Source of the DNA: Stackebrandtia nassauensis DSM 44728
GTDB lineage: Bacteria > Actinomycetota > Actinomycetes > Mycobacteriales > Micromonosporaceae
Assembly: GCF_000024545.1 (NCBI RefSeq)
Contig: NC_013947.1
Location: 2,666,001 to 2,730,000, forward strand
Direction: 5' to 3'
DNA: 64,000 nucleotides
Shown: piece after piece, positions 49,225 through 58,341 of the stretch
Numbering within the stretch: position 1 is the first letter of the stretch
How the letters are laid out: every line of letters begins with the position of its first letter
Notes under the pieces: model-generated
What the model saw: the letters and a program-made list of their open reading frames with translations, nothing else
What the model was told of the DNA's origin: nothing
Databases searched by the model: none
Program-made: the position numbers and the translations under genes

Positions 49225-50580
49225 ATGACCACGACCCCCCAGGTCTACCGCTACCTGCGACCCTCCACTATCGCCTCAGGGCGACTCGGCCTGGCCACCT
49301 CCGGCGGCGTGACGACCCAGGGCGCCGCCGCCAACCCCGACTTCTTCACCGGTTTCCTCCAGCACCCCGAGACCGCCGCCACCGGACTGCTGGCCACCGC
49401 CGCTGTCGCCAGGGCGCGGTACTTCCAGCCCGGCCTGGCCTCGCTGCGCGACCCCGTGGTGACCTGCGACGGCGACGGACTGCGGTTCGAGTCCTTCTCC
49501 TCCTGCGGCGGCGTCTACGCGCGCTTCGACGTCGCCTCGGCCGCCCTGGACGGCGAGATGCGCGACCGGGGCACCACCAATGTCGACTTCAACGCCGCGC
49601 TGTGCGAGGCACTGGCCAAAGTAGGCGGACGTGATCCGCTGCGCCTCAACGTCGGCGCCGAGGAACTGTCGGTGACCACTACGGACACCAAGGTCACCGA
49701 GAAGAAGGTCCCACTGCCGCAACGCTGGCTGCGCGGCTTCGCCGAAGTACAGGTGATCACGCCCCGCTTCGACCTGCGCGCCGAACTGTCCGCCCCTGAG
49801 GCCACCCGGTTCCTGCGCTCACTGCCGACCGGCGAACAGGCCGCCGACATCGTGTGGCTGTCCGTCGCCGGACGCGGCCTGCGCCGAACCTCGCGCCCCG
49901 CACCGGGAGCGGTCTGTCTCGCCGGACCGTCCCGGCTGGAGACCCTGCGGCCACTGCTGCGGTTCGCCAAGTCGCTACGCGTTTACGGCCCACCGGTCAC
50001 CCACTCGGCGCCACCGACCGCGTCGGCCTGGGAACTGGTGCTGCCGGACATGCGGCTGATGCTGACCCTGTCGCCCGAACCCCGCCGGGGCTTCTCCGGC
50101 GAGGGCGCCGTCCTCGACGCGCTCATCGACGACGCGGTGGAATCCGACGCCGAGTTGATCGGGAACCTGCTGGACTTCCGCCCCTACATCGACATCGCCG
50201 TCCTGGCCGACACCAGTGGACTGAGCCCGCAGCGGGTCCGGGCCGCACTGACCCAGCTGGGAACGGCGGGCCGGGTCGGCTACGACGTGGCCAACGCGTC
50301 GTTCTTCCACCGCGAACTGCCCTACGACGCCGACAAGGTGGAACAGCTCAACCCCCGGCTGCGCAACGCCCGCGCACTGGCCCGCTCCGGCGCCGTCCAC
50401 ATCACCGGAGACATCGCCAACGTCACCAGCCGCGACAAGCGCTACCAGGTGCGGCTCGACGCCGACGGCCTCCCGGCGGGCTGCACCTGCCGCTGGTGGG
50501 CCGAACACCGGGGCGAACGCGGCAAGTGCAAACACGTGCTCGCCGTCCACATGAGTCTCAACGGTTCCGACGAGTCCTGA
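49225..50580 (+). CDS. SWIM zinc-finger protein
   Basis: A 451-residue protein. The C-terminal SWIM motif is CTCRWWAEHRGERGKCKHVLAV (CxC then CxH). The N-terminal half (GVTTQGAAANPDFFTGFLQHPETAATGLLATAAVARARYF) is the domain common to bacterial SWIM proteins found with MoxR/VWA systems. A winged-helix-like stretch near 300-350 (DTSGLSPQRVRAALTQLGTAGRVGYD) could bind nucleic acid. It is followed 18 nt later by a large DUF6493-like gene. Exact role unknown. Confidence 0.88.
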   Translation: MTTTPQVYRYLRPSTIASGRLGLATSGGVTTQGAAANPDFFTGFLQHPETAATGLLATAAVARARYFQPGLASLRDPVVTCDGDGLRFESFSSCGGVYARFDVASAALDGEMRDRGTTNVDFNAALCEALAKVGGRDPLRLNVGAEELSVTTTDTKVTEKKVPLPQRWLRGFAEVQVITPRFDLRAELSAPEATRFLRSLPTGEQAADIVWLSVAGRGLRRTSRPAPGAVCLAGPSRLETLRPLLRFAKSLRVYGPPVTHSAPPTASAWELVLPDMRLMLTLSPEPRRGFSGEGAVLDALIDDAVESDAELIGNLLDFRPYIDIAVLADTSGLSPQRVRAALTQLGTAGRVGYDVANASFFHRELPYDADKVEQLNPRLRNARALARSGAVHITGDIANVTSRDKRYQVRLDADGLPAGCTCRWWAEHRGERGKCKHVLAVHMSLNGSDES

Positions 50581-50598
50581 CCCCGAAGAGGATCCCCC

Positions 50599-53382
50599 GT
50601 GGAGTGGAACGACCTGGAAACCCGGCTGACCGCCCGCCAGCCCGGTGATGTCGACGACTTCGCCGAGCAACTGGTGCGACTGGACGACCGGCAGCGCCGG
50701 GCCCTGTCGGGGCCACTGTCGACGTTCGTGAAGTCCTGGTGGAACGGCGAGGACAAGGCCAACGTGGAGTCGGCGCGGCTGGCCGTCGTCGGTGTCACGA
50801 ACAGTGCCGCCGCTGTCGCCAACTGGCTGCGCCGGGAAGCCGAACTGCTCCAATCGGCCTGGCACAACTTCCCGCGCGGCTTCGAGGTGACCGCCAGCCG
50901 TCAGCGGACCGACCGGCTGACCCGGGTACTGCACGCTCGTGACGACGCCTGGATCATCGACGTGTTCGAGAGCCTGGCCGCCCGGCTGCGTTACTCGGGA
51001 TCCAGCGAGTGGCGGGACTTCGTGGTCGCCAAGGTCTCCGAACTCGGCATCACCCCGCCGGTCACCCTCGGGTTCACCGAATGCTGGATCGGACGCTACA
51101 TCAACTACGGCGAGGCCACATACGACGAACGCCTGGCCCGGATGCGCGCCGACGCGCTACTGCCGACGATGCTCGACGCGCTGTTCGCCCTGGACGGCCT
51201 CGGGCGGCACTTCGAGATCCTGCTGTGGACCGACCACGGCAAGCTCGCGCTGCCGACCTATCTGGAATCGCTCATGGAGCGCGGCGACGTCGAGCGGGGA
51301 TTCCTCATCGACGGCTGCCTGCGCCGACTGCTGCGCGGCGGCAGGCCCGGCGACCTGCTGCCGTACCGCAAACTGCTGGAGAGCCTCGCGGCCACCCCGA
51401 CCGAGGTCGCCGAACGCGCCCGAGACTTCGCCGCCCTGCTCCCGGACGCCGCCCCCGCGACCGCCGGGGTCGCGCAGAAGGCACTGCGATCCGCCGACGA
51501 AGCCGGGCACCTCGACGGCTCCATCGTCGTCGACGCCGCCGAACGGGTGCTGTTCCGGCCGGAGCGCAAGATTGTCCGCGACCAACTGTCCTGGATCGAC
51601 AAAGCGGTCCGGCGACATGCCGATGTTGCCGCCGACCTGATGACCGCGAGCGCGATCGCCTTCGGACATGATTCCACCGATATCCAAAGCCGCGCCGTCA
51701 CACTGGTCGGCGCCCATGCCGCCGTGCTGACACCCGAAACCCGTACCGCCCTGGCGAGCCAGGCGACGACCCTGCCCACCGCCGAACGCGAACGCCTCGC
51801 CGGAATCCTCGACCTCGAACCGGTTCCGACACCCGAACCCGTCGCGGCACCCGACGCTCCCGGCTCGCTGCCGATGCCGGAACCCATCGCCTCGGTCGCG
51901 GAGCTCGCCGAACGGATGGCGGGCCTGCGCGCCACGCTCACCACCGACCCGCACGGCGAACGCCTTGACCCGGCGAGCATCGAACCGGTCCTGGCGGCAC
52001 TGGTGACGTTCAGCCACCGCGACCGTCCCGGTCTGGCGGCGGCACTCAAACCGGTACTGTCCGAACTCGACTTCATCGACCCGCGCTGGTACAACGGCCT
52101 CGAACCCCGACTGCTCGACGGCGTCCTGTACGCCGCCGCCCGCGCGGCCGGTGACGCCTACCCGATCGAACTGGACGCGGACATCCTCTACGGCCCAACG
52201 GTTCCCGAAGAACAGCGCACCAAGGAGTGGTCGACCCAGCTCTCATACTGGCGCAAGGGCCTGGCCGGGATGTCCGGCCCCGAACGGGTCCTGGCACACC
52301 GGCTGGCCGAAATCGCCTGGGCCATCACCGAACGACCGGTGCCGACGCTGGTGGCCACCCCGACCGACACGATCGGACGCATTGACCCGTCCGTCCTCAT
52401 CGAACGCATCGAACGCGCCGAATCCGAGGACTGGCAGCCGTGGGAGCTCGACTTCCAACAGGCCCTGCTGCGACTGCCGAACGACGCCGACGCGGACGTG
52501 ATCGCACGGGCGGCGAAACTGACCAGCCCGGCCGGGCGACGGCTGGCCGACTGGCTCGCGTCCCGCGACCGCCCCGAGATCAGCGTCGTCGAACGGCCCA
52601 TGGTCATGTACGACCGTTACGGCGACGAGGACGACGAGAAGGCGCTGCCGCTGGCCACAGTGTCGATCCGGCAACCGAATCCGGTCGGCACGCAACTGCT
52701 GGACCAGCTGCGACTGTCGTTCGCCCAGCGCGTCCTGGAGGAAGACGTCACCGTCGAGCGCCCGGACTGGCCCCGCACCTGGAGCGCCGTCTTCCCGGCC
52801 CGCCGCGACGTCCTGGCCGCCCACCTCGCCTGGCTACTGGGCCCGGAGGCGTACTGGGACCTGATCCAGCCCAGGGAAGATCGCTACTACCTGGCGATGC
52901 TGCCCGATCTGGCCGAAGCCGACGGCCCGACCGGTGTCAGCCTCACCACCTGCCTCGCCTTCGGGCTCACCGTCGCCACCGCCGCCGACCGCGCCTGCGC
53001 GGTGGAAGCGCTCACGGTGCTGGCCGCCCGCGACCAGCTCGACGCCGAAGCCCTCGCCGACGCGATGGCCGACAACGTCCTGTCCGGACTGGGCAAATGC
53101 ACCCGCATCGCGGTGGCGCTACGCGAAACCGCCGAAGCCGGTGCGGCCGAACAGGTCTGGCGAATCCTGGCGACGGCCCTGCCGAAACTCCTGACGACCG
53201 ACCCGGCACCCAACCGGCTCGCCGACCTGGCGGAACTGGCCGCCCGCACCGCCGAAACCGTTGGCGCCCACGGCGAAATCCCGACTATCGCGCAGACCGC
53301 CACCCGGCGCGGCTCCAGCAAACTACTGCGCGAGACCCGACGGCTGCACCAATACCTGACCCGCCCGAACCCCTCGCCATGA
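50599..53382 (+). CDS. Large helical-repeat protein (DUF6493-like), SWIM partner
   Basis: A 927-residue protein, soluble, mostly helical and rich in Leu/Ala/Arg/Asp, with repeated short helices that suggest HEAT-like arrays across about 180-760. Conserved-looking stretches are WHNFPRGFEVTASRQRTDRLTRVLHARDDAW at the start, LERVDGLLY-like LLDGVLYAAARAAGDAYP, and VLAHRLAEIAWAITERPVPTLVATPT. I associate it with DUF6493, encoded next to SWIM genes in actinomycetes. Starts at GTG with GAGGAT upstream. No catalytic motif is visible. Confidence 0.72.
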   Translation: MEWNDLETRLTARQPGDVDDFAEQLVRLDDRQRRALSGPLSTFVKSWWNGEDKANVESARLAVVGVTNSAAAVANWLRREAELLQSAWHNFPRGFEVTASRQRTDRLTRVLHARDDAWIIDVFESLAARLRYSGSSEWRDFVVAKVSELGITPPVTLGFTECWIGRYINYGEATYDERLARMRADALLPTMLDALFALDGLGRHFEILLWTDHGKLALPTYLESLMERGDVERGFLIDGCLRRLLRGGRPGDLLPYRKLLESLAATPTEVAERARDFAALLPDAAPATAGVAQKALRSADEAGHLDGSIVVDAAERVLFRPERKIVRDQLSWIDKAVRRHADVAADLMTASAIAFGHDSTDIQSRAVTLVGAHAAVLTPETRTALASQATTLPTAERERLAGILDLEPVPTPEPVAAPDAPGSLPMPEPIASVAELAERMAGLRATLTTDPHGERLDPASIEPVLAALVTFSHRDRPGLAAALKPVLSELDFIDPRWYNGLEPRLLDGVLYAAARAAGDAYPIELDADILYGPTVPEEQRTKEWSTQLSYWRKGLAGMSGPERVLAHRLAEIAWAITERPVPTLVATPTDTIGRIDPSVLIERIERAESEDWQPWELDFQQALLRLPNDADADVIARAAKLTSPAGRRLADWLASRDRPEISVVERPMVMYDRYGDEDDEKALPLATVSIRQPNPVGTQLLDQLRLSFAQRVLEEDVTVERPDWPRTWSAVFPARRDVLAAHLAWLLGPEAYWDLIQPREDRYYLAMLPDLAEADGPTGVSLTTCLAFGLTVATAADRACAVEALTVLAARDQLDAEALADAMADNVLSGLGKCTRIAVALRETAEAGAAEQVWRILATALPKLLTTDPAPNRLADLAELAARTAETVGAHGEIPTIAQTATRRGSSKLLRETRRLHQYLTRPNPSP

Positions 53383-53394
53383 GCCGCGACGACC

Positions 53395-54036
53395 TCAACT
53401 GGACGGACCCAGCAGGCCGCTGTCGTACCCGGCGGCCACCGCCGCCGCACGGTCGTTGACGCCGAGCTTGCCGTAGATGTGCAGCAGATGGGTCTTGACC
53501 GTGGCCTCGCTGATGAACAACGCGGCGGCGATGGCCTTATTGGAGTTTCCGGCCGCTACGAGCGACAGCACCTCGATCTCCCGGGCACTCAACGCGGACG
53601 ATCTCGCGGGACCCGGCGACCGCAGCCGGTCGACGAGCCGGGCCGCCACCGACGGGGACAGGGCCGTCTCGCCGTCGGCGGCCGAGCGCACCGCCCGGTA
53701 CAGATCCTGGCGGGGCGTGTCCTTCAGCAGGTAGCCCACCGCCCCGGCCTCCATAGCGGGCAGGACGTCGGCGTCGGTGTCATAAGTGGTCAACACCAGC
53801 ACCCGCACCCGCGGGTGCCGTTTCGCGATGAGCCGGATCAACGCCGCACCGGACGGGGCGGGCATGCGCAGATCGGTCAGCATCACGTCGACGTCGTGGT
53901 CCGACAGCATCGCCAGCGCCTCCTCTCCACCGGCGGCCTCACCGACGACGGTGAAGTCGGACTGGGTCGACAGCATGCCGCGCAAGCCATCCCGCACCAC
54001 CGGATGATCGTCCACGATCAGCAAAGCGATCGTCAT
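53395..54036 (-). CDS. NarL/FixJ-type response regulator
   Basis: A 213-residue regulator with acidic pair Asp 9-10, phospho-acceptor Asp 55 (VMLTDLRMPAPSG), LTTYDTD and YLLKDTPR. The LuxR-type HTH is LSAREIEVLSLVAAGNSNKAIA...SEATVKTHLLHIYGKL. Coupled to the upstream kinase by ATGA (54033-54036). It converges with the DUF6493-like gene with a 12-bp gap. Confidence 0.93.
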   Translation of the reverse strand: MTIALLIVDDHPVVRDGLRGMLSTQSDFTVVGEAAGGEEALAMLSDHDVDVMLTDLRMPAPSGAALIRLIAKRHPRVRVLVLTTYDTDADVLPAMEAGAVGYLLKDTPRQDLYRAVRSAADGETALSPSVAARLVDRLRSPGPARSSALSAREIEVLSLVAAGNSNKAIAAALFISEATVKTHLLHIYGKLGVNDRAAAVAAGYDSGLLGPSS

Positions 54037-55301
54037 TGGTCGTCACCGTCGAGCGGGAGACTGACACTGACGGCGGTACCCGCACCGGGCTTCGACTCGA
54101 TGTGGACACTGCCGTCGAGCTGCTCCACCCGCTGCCGCATCGCGGTGAGACCAAACCCCTGACGAGGCTCGGCGTCGACGGCGAATCCCTCGCCGTCGTC
54201 GCGAATGTCCAGCACCAGCATGTCCTCCATATATGACAGTGTGACGCCGAGCCGGGACGCCTTCGCGTGCCGGGCGGTGTTGGACAGCGCCTCCTGAGCC
54301 ACCCGCAGCACCGCCTCGTCCACCGCCGCGTCGAGCGGGACCGGCGTCCCGGTGACCGTGAACGTGGCGGCGATGTCGTTGCGGTGCCGCCACGCGTCGA
54401 CCTCGCGAGCCAGCGCCTCGGCGAGATCGGCGTCGTCGAGCAGCGCCGGACGCAGCGCGGCGACGCTGCGGCGCACCTCCACGAGACTGTCGCGAGCCAG
54501 GTCACGGGCGATGCGCAACCGTCGGGCGGTGTCGTCGGGATCGGCCTCGGCGGTTTCGAGCTGGGTGACGATCCCGGCCAGCCCCTGGGCGACGGTGTCG
54601 TGCATGTCGCGGGCGAGCCGAGCCCGTTCGGCCGTGACACCGGCCTGGCGGGCCTGTTCGACGAGGCGCGCCTGCAGGGCGGCGTTCTCGTCGGCCAGCG
54701 CGACCAGTCGGGCGTTGACCTCGCGGCGTCGGATGGCCTCGCGCTCCACCGTCCGCATCATGGCCCCGATGAAACTCGCCACCGCCACCCCCACCGTCGG
54801 GAACAGCAGGTCACCGAGGGTCAGTCCTTGCCACAACCCTCGCGGTGCCTCGGGAACTGTCAGCAGACTCAGCAGCACCACTCCGGGGTAGGCCCATGCT
54901 CCCGGCAGCGCGACAAACGCCATCGGAAAGAAGCCGGATACCGCGATGACGAAGACCTCGTCCCGCGAACGCAGCGCGGCCAGCAGTGCTATCGCGCCGA
55001 GGAAGTACACCGCCATGTGTGCCAGCGACTGTTCTGGCCACTGTGGATTACACAGGATCCACCAGATGTGCCAGCCCGCCAGAGCCACCGCCAGCGCGAG
55101 GATCAACCCGCGCGCGATCCATCCGGTCGTGTCGAGGGCGGCTATCACCGACGCCGGTGCCAGCAACGCGAACGGCAGCAGCGCCCAGATGCGGTTCCAG
55201 CGGTGTTCCAGGGGCTCGGGATCGCCGCCGGGAGCGGTACCAGGCCCGGCCAGGCGGCCAGCGGAGGCCGAGACCGGGCGAGGTCCGTGGGGTGTCGTCA
55301 C
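54033..55301 (-). CDS. NarL-type sensor histidine kinase
   Basis: A 422-residue kinase. The N-terminal region has about five membrane helices (IWALLPFALLAPASVIAAL, GLILALAVALAGWHIWWIL, MAVYFLGAIALLAAL, VFVIAVSGFFPMAFVALP, LLFPTVGVAVASFIGAMM). A coiled linker leads to RLARDMHDTVAQGLAGIV with the phospho-acceptor His. HATPase motifs VAQEALSNTARHAKA and GFGLTAMRQRV follow. GTG start, 13 nt after the DUF418 gene, so the three genes form an operon. Confidence 0.9.
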   Translation of the reverse strand: MTTPHGPRPVSASAGRLAGPGTAPGGDPEPLEHRWNRIWALLPFALLAPASVIAALDTTGWIARGLILALAVALAGWHIWWILCNPQWPEQSLAHMAVYFLGAIALLAALRSRDEVFVIAVSGFFPMAFVALPGAWAYPGVVLLSLLTVPEAPRGLWQGLTLGDLLFPTVGVAVASFIGAMMRTVEREAIRRREVNARLVALADENAALQARLVEQARQAGVTAERARLARDMHDTVAQGLAGIVTQLETAEADPDDTARRLRIARDLARDSLVEVRRSVAALRPALLDDADLAEALAREVDAWRHRNDIAATFTVTGTPVPLDAAVDEAVLRVAQEALSNTARHAKASRLGVTLSYMEDMLVLDIRDDGEGFAVDAEPRQGFGLTAMRQRVEQLDGSVHIESKPGAGTAVSVSLPLDGDDQ

Positions 55302-55314
55302 GGGCGCCAGTCTC

Positions 55315-56481
55315 TCAGGACCTGCGGTAACTCAACCGGCGCAGCAGCGTCTCGGCCGGTCCCCGCCGACCGGCGCGCCGCAGTAGCTCCGCCAGGCCGA
55401 CCCCGGCCAGCCAGGTCGCCAGCGCCACGCCCGCGGTGGCCGCCGAACCCAGTTCGCCGCCGAGTCCCAGTGTGTACGGGACGAACAGTGCCACGAATAT
55501 CACCGACTGGAACAGATAGAAGCTCAGCGAACGCTGCCCGCACGCGGCCACGGCCCGCAGCACCGGCCCCGGCCGATTGCCGATCCGGGCGGCCAGCAGA
55601 CCGAACAGGGCGGCGTAACCGAGGCCACCGGCCACTCCGGTGACGACGTGGACCGCGGAGACCGCGTAGTCGGTGCCGAAGGAGGTCGAAGACCACACGC
55701 CCGCCACCTGCGTACCGATCGGGATGCCCCCGAGCACCGACAGCCCCACGCCGATGGCGGCGACCCGCTTCAGCAGCGTCCGGTGGCGGCCGGGCTGGTC
55801 CAGTACTCCGTGCCGGGCCGCCCACATCCCGGCCAGCGCGGCACTGAAGACGCCCACCAAGCCGAACGGGGTCATGAGCCATTCGCCGACACGCAGTCCG
55901 GCGGCCGCGAGCGGTTCCGTGGTGGTGAAGGACCAGAAGAAAGCCCGCTCCTCGTTCGGGCCGGAATCACTGTAGACAAGGCCCTGGACCACGGCCGCGA
56001 GCACCAGCCACGCCCCGCCGACGATCAGGAGCGTCCTGTCGCGCAGCCGCAGCATCGTCAGCAGGATCAGGCTGAGTACCCCGTACAGGCCGAGAATGTC
56101 CCCGGAGAACAGCACAAGTGCGTGCACGGCTCCGAAGACGATCAGCCAGAACCCGCGCCGTCGCAGGATTCCTCGGGCTCGGTGGTCGTCGGATGCGGCC
56201 CGACCGCGGCGGTAGGCATGGACGACGCCGTAGCCGAACAACGCCGCGAACAGCGGGTATGCGCGGACCTCGACGAACACCGTGTTGACGAACGCGACCA
56301 GCCGATCGAGGAACTCGGTCTCGATGATGTGCTGCCGAGCCCCGTAGGGCCGGTTGTAGAGGTAGACAGCGGAATTGGCCAGCGCGATGAGCGCCAGCAT
56401 CAAACCCCGGCCCAGATCCGGGGCCAGGGATCGTTCGGTGTCGGCGACGGGCCCGACAGGCTGCACAGTGGACGTCGACAT
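55315..56481 (-). CDS. DUF418-family integral membrane protein
   Basis: A 388-residue protein with about ten membrane segments. DUF418 features are the N-terminal DLGRGLMLALIALANSAVYLY, RRRGFWLIVFGAVHALVLFSGDIL and the C-terminal GQRSLSFYLFQSVIFVALF. The family is related to acyltransferase-type membrane proteins but has no proven activity here. GGGAGG lies 4 nt before the ATG. As first gene of the operon with the following kinase and regulator, it could be sensed or controlled by them. Confidence 0.88.
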   Translation of the reverse strand: MSTSTVQPVGPVADTERSLAPDLGRGLMLALIALANSAVYLYNRPYGARQHIIETEFLDRLVAFVNTVFVEVRAYPLFAALFGYGVVHAYRRGRAASDDHRARGILRRRGFWLIVFGAVHALVLFSGDILGLYGVLSLILLTMLRLRDRTLLIVGGAWLVLAAVVQGLVYSDSGPNEERAFFWSFTTTEPLAAAGLRVGEWLMTPFGLVGVFSAALAGMWAARHGVLDQPGRHRTLLKRVAAIGVGLSVLGGIPIGTQVAGVWSSTSFGTDYAVSAVHVVTGVAGGLGYAALFGLLAARIGNRPGPVLRAVAACGQRSLSFYLFQSVIFVALFVPYTLGLGGELGSAATAGVALATWLAGVGLAELLRRAGRRGPAETLLRRLSYRRS

Positions 56482-56580
56482 GGAGCCTCCCAGAGTTGGT
56501 GCCCCAATCCTGGAAGTCTTGCCGCCCTGCGGAATCGACCCGCTGGCGGATTCGGTCGGTCAACCGATCGGTGGATGCCC

Positions 56581-57255
56581 TCAGGCGCCGACCAGGCCGG
56601 GCAGCTGCCCGATGTCGTCGAGAACGTGGGTGGCCCCGGCCTTGCGCAGGGCGTTGGCGTCGTGGGATCCGGTGGTGACCCCGGCGACGACACTGGCCCC
56701 TGCGCGAAGGCCACTGTAGACGTCGTTGACGCTGTCGCCGACGACCGCGACCTCACGGACGTCGTCGATGCCCAGCCGCAGCACCGCGTGCAGCACCATG
56801 TCCGGGTTCGGCCGACCCCGCAGCTCCTTGCCGGGAGCCACGGCCAGATCGATCAGCGTCTCCCAGTCGAGGGCCCGCAGGATCGCGTCCTGGGTCGCCG
56901 GGGCGAAACCCGTCGTCAACGCGATCTTGATGCCCTTGTCCCGCAGCGCTTTCAGCGCGTCGACCGCGTGCGGCAACGCCGTGATCCGCCCGTCGGTGGC
57001 CAGGGCGGAGATATTGCGTTCGAAGGACGCGTTGGCCAGCTGGGCGGTGTCCTCATCGGAGGTGACGGCCCGGAACACCTCGATCTTGGACTGACCCATG
57101 GTCTGACGGATGTAGCTCATCGCGGAATCGTGACCGGACGATCCGGCCGGTATCCCGCACTCCTCGAGCGCGACCGAAGCGGCCTGCTCCACAATGCCCC
57201 CGTCGGACACCGTCGTACCGGCCATGTCGGCACACACCAGGGAAATTCGATTCAT
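56581..57255 (-). CDS. Phosphonatase-like HAD hydrolase
   Basis: A 224-residue HAD-superfamily protein. The nucleophile motif is CADMAGTTVSDGG (Asp 10, with the DxAGT of phosphonoacetaldehyde hydrolase). The cap region MGQSKIEVFRAV retains a Lys (57) that aligns with the Schiff-base Lys of phosphonatase. LTTGFAP, GRPNPDM and VGDSVNDVYSG supply the remaining HAD motifs. AAGGAGGG precedes the ATG. It lies 69 nt after lysR on the same strand. No other phosphonate gene is near, so substrate is uncertain. Confidence 0.85.
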   Translation of the reverse strand: MNRISLVCADMAGTTVSDGGIVEQAASVALEECGIPAGSSGHDSAMSYIRQTMGQSKIEVFRAVTSDEDTAQLANASFERNISALATDGRITALPHAVDALKALRDKGIKIALTTGFAPATQDAILRALDWETLIDLAVAPGKELRGRPNPDMVLHAVLRLGIDDVREVAVVGDSVNDVYSGLRAGASVVAGVTTGSHDANALRKAGATHVLDDIGQLPGLVGA

Positions 57256-57324
57256 TGCACACCCTCCTTCACACGAATGCCATCGTCACGGGCGTGGGTG
57301 GCGAAAAGGTGGCCAGTATCGAAC

Positions 57325-58251
57325 CTACTCCGATGCGCGAGACGAAGTTTCGACGCCATCACGCTGGGCTGCCGCGACCGCGAGTTCGGTGAACGCCCGC
57401 ACCCGCGCGTTGTCCTCGCCCCGGCGCCAGATCAGCGTCGACCGGGAGTCGGGCAGCCCGTCGACCGGGACGAAGGTGATGTCACGGTGGCCGTTGTACG
57501 CGGGGAAGTTGTCGCAGAACAGCATGACGCCCCGATTCGTGGCGATCTGGGACAGCACCTCCTGCACGGTGCAGGCCACCGGGCCCCGGGGGATCGGGGT
57601 GCCGCCGGGAGTGCGGGTCGGCGAGGAGCGTTCCCGCCACCGGCTCGGCGCGGGCTCCTTGATGTCGATCATGCGGCAGTCGGCCAGTTCCTCGGCCGCG
57701 ATCCGGGACCGGGACGCGAACGGGTGCGCCACCGAGACGCCGACCACCAGCGGCGCGGTGGCCAGCGCCCCCGCCGACTCCAGCCCGGTGTCGACGACCG
57801 GCTCGCACACCGCCGCCAGATCGACCTCGCCGCGATGCAGCGGCCCGAACGGGTCGGACAGCTTCAGCTCGTACATCTCCAGGTCACAGCCGGGGTAACG
57901 CTCCTGGAACCGCGGAATGGCGTCCAGCAGCGTCAGGTCGGCGCCGCCGGTGAACCCGATGCGCAGCACCCCGTCCAGGCTGCGGGTACTGGCCCGCGCC
58001 TCCTGGAAGGCCGCGTCGAGCAGCCGAAACGCCGGACCCGCCTCGGACAGGAACCGGGTGCCCAGCGGCGTCAGTGTGACCCGGCGACTGGAGCGGTCGA
58101 ACAGCCGGCCGCCGATGCGGTGCTCCAACCCCCGCAGCAGCTGGCTGACCCGGCCCTGCGACAGGAACAGCCGCTTGGCGGTACGCCCGAAGTGGAGCTC
58201 CTCGCTGAGGGTGAGGAACACCTCCATCTCGTCGCGCTCCACGCCCGCCAC
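57325..58251 (-). CDS. LysR-family regulator
   Basis: A 308-residue regulator: HTH LSEELHFGRTAKRLFLSQGRVSQLLRGLEHRIGGRLFDR, then a substrate-binding domain with GVLRIGFTGGADLTLLDAIPRFQERYPGCDLEMYEL. The GTG at 58251 has AAGGAG 5 nt upstream; an ATG at 58293 would place the palindrome 58271-58285 inside the gene. It is divergent from the MFS exporter and followed by the HAD gene, both plausible targets. Confidence 0.9.
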   Translation of the reverse strand: MAGVERDEMEVFLTLSEELHFGRTAKRLFLSQGRVSQLLRGLEHRIGGRLFDRSSRRVTLTPLGTRFLSEAGPAFRLLDAAFQEARASTRSLDGVLRIGFTGGADLTLLDAIPRFQERYPGCDLEMYELKLSDPFGPLHRGEVDLAAVCEPVVDTGLESAGALATAPLVVGVSVAHPFASRSRIAAEELADCRMIDIKEPAPSRWRERSSPTRTPGGTPIPRGPVACTVQEVLSQIATNRGVMLFCDNFPAYNGHRDITFVPVDGLPDSRSTLIWRRGEDNARVRAFTELAVAAAQRDGVETSSRASE

Positions 58252-58270
58252 CGGTACTCCTTCGCCGTCG

Positions 58271-58285
58271 ATTAGCCGCGCTAAT
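58271..58285. promoter_or_regulatory. LysR-type palindrome (T-N11-A)
   Basis: ATTAGC-CGC-GCTAAT is a perfect 6-bp-arm palindrome between lysR and the divergent MFS gene, 57 nt from the MFS start. It fits the T-N11-A rule for LysR sites. Confidence 0.55.
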
Positions 58286-58341
58286 ACAAGCATTGCCACT
58301 TCGCCGTTGTTCCATCCCCGCGCTGACCTGAGTCTTGGGCC

